Origin: Tetmemena sp. SeJ-2015
Lineage: Eukaryota; Ciliophora; Spirotrichea; Sporadotrichida; Oxytrichidae
Direction: 5' to 3'
Length of the DNA stretch: 64,000 bases
Assembly (NCBI GenBank): GCA_027382625.1
Contig: JAJKFJ010022255.1
Coordinates: 1-64,000, forward strand
Each line of letters begins with the position of its first letter. The stretch's first letter is position 1. The notes beneath the pieces were generated by a model that was not told where the DNA came from, did no database searches, and saw only the letters and a list, made by a program, of their open reading frames with translations. Shown in pieces: positions 57,780-64,000 of the stretch. The position numbers were made by a program, and so were the translations under genes.

Positions 57780-59649
57780 ATGGAAAACTAAAATATCTCT
57801 AAAAGAAACAGCACCTTCAATGACAGGCCTCTTTCATCAAAGATTGAGAAGAATGAAACTAAATCTCAAAATATTGGGTTCGCTCCTTTCGCCTCGACAG
57901 CAAACCCTTTCTCTAAGAATTCCTCTTCAATCAAATCTCCCTAGAAAGCAACTTTAGTTGAGGAATCAAAGATTTATATTTTTATTCTTGAAAGAATTTT
58001 ATCAAAGAGAATTTCAAGGAAGAGATCTTTGTCAGACTTTGATTAAATGAATGACCAAGAAGAAGTTAAGAACTGCTAATCCTCTCTAGTTTCCTCTAAG
58101 AGATCTTTTACGATTTATTTTTTAAAAAATTATGATATAACATTCCAATCTTTTGCTTAGAAATGCAGTGCTTTCAAACCTTTCAAGCCCTTGCTTGAAT
58201 TTTTCCAAATGTCGCTTCCTATTGAGGAGAATAAATCTTCAGAGAGCTTGGAGGATGTGAAGTCAGATGACTTGGTGCAGCCTCGCATGTAAGTTGCGGG
58301 AAACTAATCTTTAGGAGATTAATCTTCTGAAGTCACTACTTAAAATCAGAGAGATCCCTCACACTTTATCAACAATGATGCTCCCAACTGCTCTCTCAAC
58401 CTGAGAGATGAGGTTGATGAGTCTCAACAACAGAGTGAGACTATCAAAGATCTTGATGAGGAGAGAAAAGTTCACGCAGATCAAGAAGAGAGCTCCTCTA
58501 AAAGTACTGTGACAGCCGAGGTAGCGGATTCTAGTCTTCTTGATCTGAATCAGATGAGGATCGTGACTTAAAGCAGATCTAAGCTTTGATTTAGGAGTTG
58601 GAGCAATAGTAAAAGTAGATCTCCTGGCTGCTCATTGAGAATGAGTTTTGTAGGCAAGAAAACTAGGATCTCTAAGAAGAAATAGAAGATGTCCTTGAGT
58701 TCACAAATCAGAGGAAAATGTGCAAAGATAGAAGGCCTAGTGATAGAAGCAAGAGATGGAGTAATGCAGAGGTAGGCTATGATGAGAGGGTTTGCAACTT
58801 TGACCATTTCATTTCCCTTCATCTTGAGAATTGCGGATTTGAGTTGAGTGAGAGATATTCTTTCGACAGAGCCATGACAAAACCCACCAAGAACGCCCTC
58901 GCTCTAAGGCTTTAGTAACCACACACTACTTAAATAATTGAAAGTAATTTGATTCTTAAGCTGAGTTCAGTCTTTAGTTTTCACTGTACCTATTATGGAA
59001 TACATATTTTACTAAATCTATGATATGTTATAGTGAACATCTTAGGAGCGAAAGAGATCCTGAAAGATGGAAACATGCTAACACAACTAGAAGCTTACCA
59101 CTAAAGTGTTTTGAGCGAGAAGAAAGCTCAGTCGGAAGATCAGCAAAGCTTGCTACTGAAGGAGATTGAGTTATCAAACAGCAAGTGCTATCTGTTGGTT
59201 GAGATTGAAGGAGTCATGAAGAAGGGGCACTTTCAGTTTCCTTATGAGAAATCTGGATCTATCTTGACCTCGCAAACCAATTTGAAAGTCTTGCTTTCCT
59301 TCCTTAAATCAGTAAAACTCCAGTCCCTAAAGCTGTTCAATTATAAAGATCTATAATTATTTTTGTTGATGATGAGAGCCTTACTTCTACAAATAAGAGT
59401 GCTCAAGCAACTTAGAAAACCTATAAAGGGAGTTTAAGGGCTGTTAAGATAGAAGAAGATAAGAAGAGATTAAATGCTTCCAGAAGTTACTTACCCAAAT
59501 CCACTAAAGGCACTCAGCGTTCTAACCTTGCAAACTTCTCATACTAACCTTTCTTTAAAGCATCCCCTCAATACGCTTTTGCAGATCACTCAGAGTTTAG
59601 GTCATTCTTGGAAGCTATGAAGGATTTATTTCAAAAGATGCGATTCTGA
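57780..59649 (+). CDS. Ser/Glu-rich coiled-coil protein, IES-interrupted
   Basis: ATG 57780 (MENQNISKRNSTFNDRPLSS); two IESs removed by pointers give ATLVEESKRISRKRSLSDFD and SSKRSFAQKCSAFKPF. A long polar region follows (DEVDESQQQSETIKDLDEER), then a helical stretch (QIQALIQELEQQQKQISWLL), CKDRRPSDRSKRWSNAEVGY, an IES-like gap (about 58920-59040), AKEILKDGNMLTQLEAYHQS, EIELSNSKCYLLVEIEGVMK and a C-terminus SEFRSFLEAMKDLFQKMRF with TGA at about 59647-59649. Frame changes near 58540 and 59350 remain unexplained. No family recognised; possibly a nuclear-envelope or cytoskeletal coiled coil. Confidence 0.65.
57973..58008 (+). other. 36-bp IES, pointer ATCAAAGA
   Basis: ATCAAAGA at 57965-57972 and 58001-58008. 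The join reads GAG GAA TCA AAG AGA ATT TCA, in frame. Confidence 0.85.
58110..58154 (+). other. 45-bp IES, pointer ATCTTTT
   Basis: ATCTTTT at 58103-58109 and 58148-58154. The join reads AAG AGA TCT TTT GCT TAG AAA TGC, in frame with TAG as Gln. Confidence 0.85.
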
Positions 59650-59794
59650 TTTCTTGATTCAGCTAAGTTTTAGAAGTACATCAGCTTATTTTTATATAAT
59701 TAATTTGGAATTGAATTTGAAATTGGCCTGAACTATAATCCTTAAAAATGAAATTTTGCAAGAAGGTAATCAGATATTATAATAATATTATTGA

Positions 59795-62105
59795 ATGATG
59801 GATCCATCTATCTAGAAAAAGTTTAATTTGATAAGCTTGATGGGAATAAGTTTATTTTCCCTTTCCACTGCCTATACGTCCTCTTACTATCCTTACCCTA
59901 GAGCTTCTTTGGATAGCGGATCTTACTCGAATATTGACACTGCAAGAATGATAAATATCTTAAATTTAGATTAATAATCTATTGAATGTACCACTTCGAG
60001 CTCATAACCGCAGTTAAGATATATTTGTTCTTTATTGAGTTGACTTTGACAAGAAGGTGCTAAGTGGACTGCAGACAGTATACTTTGATGCCTTGCAAGA
60101 CGTATCTGAAGTGGTTTTAGATATCCAAGGCCTCAATATTACCAGATGTACATATCAACCATAAGTTCAAAAAGCTCAGCCACTTTAAGTTGATCCAGGC
60201 TTCGTTGAGGCAAACTATGATGTTTTTGAGGATACTCAAATGAACACCAATATAAAAACATTGAGAAAGGTATTTTCAAGTTGCTCATTATTATTTAAAT
60301 TAATGGACTCATAATTTACTTGACCGATAAGATTTTTAGAGGTTCTAAGTTCTCTGTTCAGATTTCTTATACTGTCTTAAGTAATAGTGTATCCGTGAAT
60401 TGGTTGGATCCCTCTTAAACAGCTAGCAAGACGCTACCTTATATGTACACTAAGTGCACTCATAAAAATTCATAGTCATGTTAGATTTGTATCTGAATCA
60501 ATAAATTGCCATCCACTGTAGATCAATAGCCCCACTCCAAGATTATTTATTTTGGTAGATACTCCTGCAGTAAAGGTCACATACGCTGGTGCTGTGTCTG
60601 TTAAGGATACTTTCCTTGCTAACATGAGCGCTCCATTCGTCTCATAGGAGAGCAACAATCCAGGATGGATGACTTATCATTTCCAACTGTCAGACTAAGA
60701 TCCCTCCTTATTTGCTAGCCATAGCAGTGGGAAACCTAACTTCCAAGAAAATTGGAGATCGCACTTATGTTATCAGCGAGCCAAATGTGATTGATGATTA
60801 TGCAGATGTCTTTTCAGGCCTAGAGGTAATCTTGAATCAGACTGAGACTTATATGAAGCCAGTGCCTTACTTGTGGGGAACTTATACAGTTCTCGTGCAA
60901 CCACCCAGCTTCCCAGTCGGAGGAATGGAGAATCCTCACCTTACCTTCGTCTCTCCCTCTATAATGCAGAAAGATAAGTCACAGGTGTTCGTTGCAGCTC
61001 ATGAGATAGCTCACTCCTGGTCAGGAAACCTAGTCACTCAAAGAGATTGGCACAACCTATGGTTAAATGAGGGTATTACTGTGTTCATTGAGCGCAAGGT
61101 GAGCTCTATTCTCCATGATGCCGATTTTGCCAAGATTGAAAATTATCTGGGGAACTTGACAGTGTGGGATGACATTAACTCTTTTGGAGCAAGCAGCCCC
61201 GATTCAAGTCTATACCCTCCCATTGGCAATAACCCAGACTCTGCCTATTCAGAACTACCTTACGAAAAGGGAAACCAATTCATGGACTACTTAGAGATAG
61301 TCTTGAATCAAAATGGGAAGAATACTACTGACAACATGCAGATCTTCCTCTCAACCTATATTAACAAATACAAGTACATGTCTCTCAACTATCTCGATTT
61401 CAGAGCATAAGAATAAGCTTTTTTATTTTCTAAGCATTCTTCAACTCTTTCGTTGACTCTTAATTTGCACCAGCTGATGCTTTAACTTACAAGGGTATGG
61501 TTGATTGGGATGCCTGGATTACCCAGGGAGGCAATAACCCTTATCAACTAGACTTTAGTTCCCCTAGTGCCACTGTTTATCAAATGCTAGCTCAAGAATA
61601 CGTATCCCTAGATGGCACCGATTAAAGCCCAGTTAACATTACTCTTTACCAAAAGGAGACAAACATAAACCTCAAAGTGATCTTCCATCAGCAACTTCTA
61701 TAAAGTGCTAACTACTTATCATACCAGACGGTTGCTAAAATAGATAAGGATCTCAACTTGCACAACTGATTAAAATCCTGAGGTCGGATAAAGATGGTTC
61801 CCCCTTGCCATTCAAGTCGGTTACCAAGCTGCATTTGATGCTGCCAATGCCTATGTAGGAGCCTATGGAAGACAAAAGTACATCTTGCCAGTCTACACTG
61901 CTCTTTGTAGAAATGGATACAGATCACTTGCTCTCAAATTATTCCACATTCTTATCTATCTTTGTTTTGTAAATGGTATAAGCAATACGAGACCTTCTAT
62001 CATCCCATCGCTGCTGCAAATATCAGAAAGATAATTTTGGCTACAATGGGAAGAGAAGAAGCTCTGGAAATGATTACTCCATCAAGAAAGAGTATTGACA
62101 AATGA
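59795..62105 (+). CDS. secreted M1-family zinc aminopeptidase (LTA4H-like)
   Basis: ATG 59795 with a signal-peptide-like start (FNLISLMGISLFSLSTAY). MDSs joined by pointers give IDTARMYHFELITAVDFDKK, VLSGLQTVYFDALQDVSEVV, GSKFSVQISYTVLSNSVSVN, then AIAVGNLTSKKIGDRTYVIS, the substrate motif GGMENPHLTF, the zinc site HEIAHSW with the third ligand in NEGITVF, PYEKGNQF, YLDFRAFFNSFV, MVDWDAWITQGG and a C-terminal helical domain (LKWYKQYETFYHPIAAANIR) to TGA 62103-62105. The order of motifs and C-terminal domain match leukotriene-A4-hydrolase-type aminopeptidases, which remove N-terminal residues. The signal peptide suggests a lysosomal or secreted enzyme. Residual breaks: around 60455-60550 (unplaced segment), one base near 60700 (CTAAGATCCC) and one near 61760 (TTGCACAAC). 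Confidence 0.88.
59951..59988 (+). other. 38-bp IES, pointer GAATG
   Basis: GAATG at 59946-59950 and 59984-59988; join gives GCA AGA ATG TAC CAC TTC, in frame. Confidence 0.82.
60016..60041 (+). other. 26-bp IES, pointer AGTT
   Basis: AGTT at 60012-60015 and 60038-60041; join gives ACC GCA GTT GAC TTT GAC, restoring the conserved VDFDKKVLSG strand of M1 peptidases. Confidence 0.85.
60267..60340 (+). other. 74-bp IES, pointer AGA
   Basis: AGA at 60264-60266 and 60338-60340; join gives ACA TTG AGA GGT TCT AAG, in frame. GT-AG edges also occur here (GTATTTTC ... TTTTTAG) but splicing there would break the frame, so IES is preferred. Confidence 0.75.
61409..61437 (+). other. 29-bp IES, pointer AGCAT
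   Basis: AGCAT at 61404-61408 and 61433-61437; join gives TTC AGA GCA TTC TTC AAC, in frame. Confidence 0.85.
61940..61974 (+). other. 35-bp IES, pointer AAAT
   Basis: AAAT at 61936-61939 and 61971-61974; join gives CTT GCT CTC AAA TGG TAT AAG, in frame. Confidence 0.85.
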
Positions 62106-62248
62106 TTTATATATCTGAGTTTATTTCATCACTAAAAATAATTTAGCCTCAACATTTTAATGATTAATTTTAACATTGTTAAATAATTAAGAAATCAAAA
62201 TTAAGATAATGATAAATCATTAACTCTTGAAGAGTATTATAAAGTTAT

Positions 62249-64000
62249 TCATGTCGATTTTGATGATGTTGAACTGAATTGGCAGTATCTGCCTTCAGCG
62301 TATTGCTAAAATATTTGGGTTTCAAGGAAGTTACTTGCAAAGTCGTAGTCTTTGATAGAAACATTTCTTAAAATTAAAGATTTGACATCATCCAACTGCT
62401 TTAGTCTTTATTCCCCTTTTAGAACTCTTTAGAGGAAGCTTATTCATGAGTTCTGAAATTATTGATTGCTTAAGTAATGCTTGAATTCGATAGAGCATAT
62501 CTATAAGTAGTTCTTCATTAGCCTCTTCATTCTTTAAAATGCTAAACTAAATAGAAATTTGCAATTATCAACATTATTCAAGTTTAGAGTTTATCTAACT
62601 TGTGGAAATAATTCCTAAGAATATTTTTGAGATCATTAAAGTAGGGCAAGCGATACTAAAATCCATTTGTTTCTGTAAACTCTAATTTATTAGTTTCTTG
62701 TTTAATTTCAATAAGTAAGCAGGAGTTGGTTATCTCGTCGTATTCGATCTACTATTCATAATCCCTCAATATTCCAACTATAAATGGAGTTGGCGAGGCA
62801 ACTATCTCCAATAGATCTTTAGGGAGTATAGATATGCAAGTATGACACCAAGAAAAAGGCTCCATGAAAGATTGAATTCCTTTGTGATTGAGCATAATTA
62901 AGGAAGTGAATCTGCAACAACAATCAATGAAGTCTCGCACAAAACTGCGTAAACTAGCTTATAGAAATCTTCGAAATTGAGAAGCTTTAAAAGTAGAGGG
63001 GCATGCCATATTAGATCATTTTAATCTAGCTGCTTCTTTTGAGCTGCAAAATTTTGCTTTAGCTTCTTTTTCTCAAAAGCCTCTTTTGAATCTTGATGAT
63101 TATTTGAAGTCTCTATTTTTACTAGAAATCATCTTAAGAGGCCTTGATTTTAAAGTAGCTGTCTAAAAGTTTAGAGACTTCATTGGTGATTAGAGGCATT
63201 TTGACTTGCACTTCTTTCTGTAGATCTATCTCAGAGAATATTTATTTCTTGAGTTTGCTTTCAAGTCTTAGCTTCTCTACTTTGTAGAGTGAATGAATGG
63301 AATTGAGAGCTTGCAAATGCAAATCATAAAAGTTGTAAAGGGACATCAAGCAGATTGCTTTCTAGACATAAAAGAAATAGCGCTTTCTGCCTACATTTAT
63401 CTCAATTAGATCATCCATTACTACGCAGACAAAGTAAAAGCAAGGATTAATGCTAGTGTTAAATCCTTCTTCCTCCGAAGTTGGGATTGTGAATACAAAA
63501 CTGTTTTCCTTACTGAAGTTAGAACTATCCTTTCTCATATTTTCAAGGATCTACTAGTCTTTTGCTTGACGAGCTGAGACTCCATTGGGGAAGCAGAAAC
63601 TTTTAGCTTATATCTTTCTCTAATCCTGTGTGTTCAAATTTTTCTCTTTGAACATGTAAACTATTTTTGAGTCTATCAAAGCTTATCTTTAATTGCTTTT
63701 GGCTATATCTTCTGGATTTATTTGCGATACTTCTCCTGTTATAATGAAGAAATCTTCGTATAGCATGTCTTTATTGTTTTTGATTTCGATGATGGATTAT
63801 GACGGCTCTAATGATTGAAATGACACCTAGCTTTGACGAGATAAGTGTTCAAACAAAATACTCTCTTCATTTCTAATTTCTGAATATCGATTAGGCTTTT
63901 AATTTGGTTATTTTTTACTATTTCTATCTTGCTCTAATTTGACCTTACTTTTCTGTTTCTCTCTTCCAGAGCTATTCTAGGATTTGATTTCCAGACTTTT
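62249..64000 (-). CDS. DENN-domain protein, 5' end beyond the window
   Basis: Runs in from the right edge. Polar leader (PNQKPNRYSEIRNEESILFE), then the uDENN-like part DMLYEDFFIITGEVSQINPE and FCFPNGVSARQAKDQQ, the core (CFYFVCVVMDDLIEINVG, CLMSLYNFYDLHLQALNSIH), the cDENN strands KLVYAVLCETSLIVVADSL, FSWCHTCISILPKDLLEIVA followed by SPTPFIVGILRD, and dDENN-like DYDFASNFLETQIFQQYAE before TGA at 62249-62251. DENN proteins are exchange factors for Rab GTPases in membrane traffic. A one-base deletion (ACAAAGGAATTC, near 62880) separates two frames of the highly conserved cDENN core, and shorter IES-like gaps occur (about 62520-62590, 63095-63160). Confidence 0.8.

Noticed and set aside
1..64000. 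TBE-type or other transposase genes, CRISPR arrays, rRNA operons, viral genes
   Set aside because: No transposase, integrase or reverse-transcriptase motif, no spaced-repeat array, and no rRNA or viral signature was seen on either strand.

Overview
The window reads as germline (micronuclear) DNA of a spirotrich ciliate of the Oxytricha/Stylonychia/Tetmemena kind. Three things support this. First, TAA and TAG are read through as glutamine in every recognisable protein and only TGA ends genes, so standard-code open frames show only fragments. Second, the DNA is AT-rich and genes are cut by AT-rich pieces that are not spliceosomal introns: each is bounded by a short direct repeat (a pointer), and removing one pointer copy plus the spacer restores the reading frame. 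I could place more than 15 such internal eliminated sequences (IESs), from 16 to about 400 bp. Third, the CCT2 chaperonin gene is scrambled: its 26 macronuclear-destined segments (MDSs) lie out of order on both strands and can be re-joined by eye into one uninterrupted frame.

Layout. 1-2.2 kb: repeats and a decayed gene copy. 2.5-4.7 kb: FG-nucleoporin-like gene (+), three MDSs. 5.6-12.9 kb: a membrane-protein piece, two DOMON-domain secreted-protein genes (the second, at 10.9-12.0 kb, has its first two MDSs inverted), a Ser/Gln-rich gene (-), a multi-pass membrane gene (+) and a possible leucine-rich gene (+). 13.6-25.5 kb: tandem array of six drug/metabolite-transporter-type genes, all on the minus strand. 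26.4-30.2 kb: coiled-coil protein gene (-). 30.8-36.5 kb: membrane hybrid histidine kinase with receiver domain (-), holding a decayed internal duplicate and an opposite-strand coding-looking piece. 36.8-38.3 kb: hydrophilic protein (-). 39.5-42.3 kb: ciliate membrane-protein gene (-) split by a 0.9-kb GC-rich perfect palindrome. 43.3-44.1 kb: C2H2 zinc-finger gene (-) with a true intron. 44.9-46.9 kb: F-box-like gene (+) with a second, imperfect palindrome. 47.8-51.4 kb: RCC1-repeat/coiled-coil gene (-). 51.6-54.8 kb: two hydrophilic-protein genes (-). 54.85-57.6 kb: scrambled CCT2. 57.8-59.6 kb: coiled-coil protein (+). 59.8-62.1 kb: secreted M1-family zinc aminopeptidase (+). 62.2-64 kb: DENN-domain protein (-), running off the end.

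Neighbouring genes do not form a pathway, as expected when each becomes its own small macronuclear chromosome. The unifying theme is genome rearrangement: pointers, very small MDSs, inverted MDSs and palindromes. Several conserved genes also carry one- or two-base frame breaks. Some of these may be sequence errors; the apparent breaks in CCT2 disappeared once missing segments were found elsewhere, so others may mark undetected scrambling.
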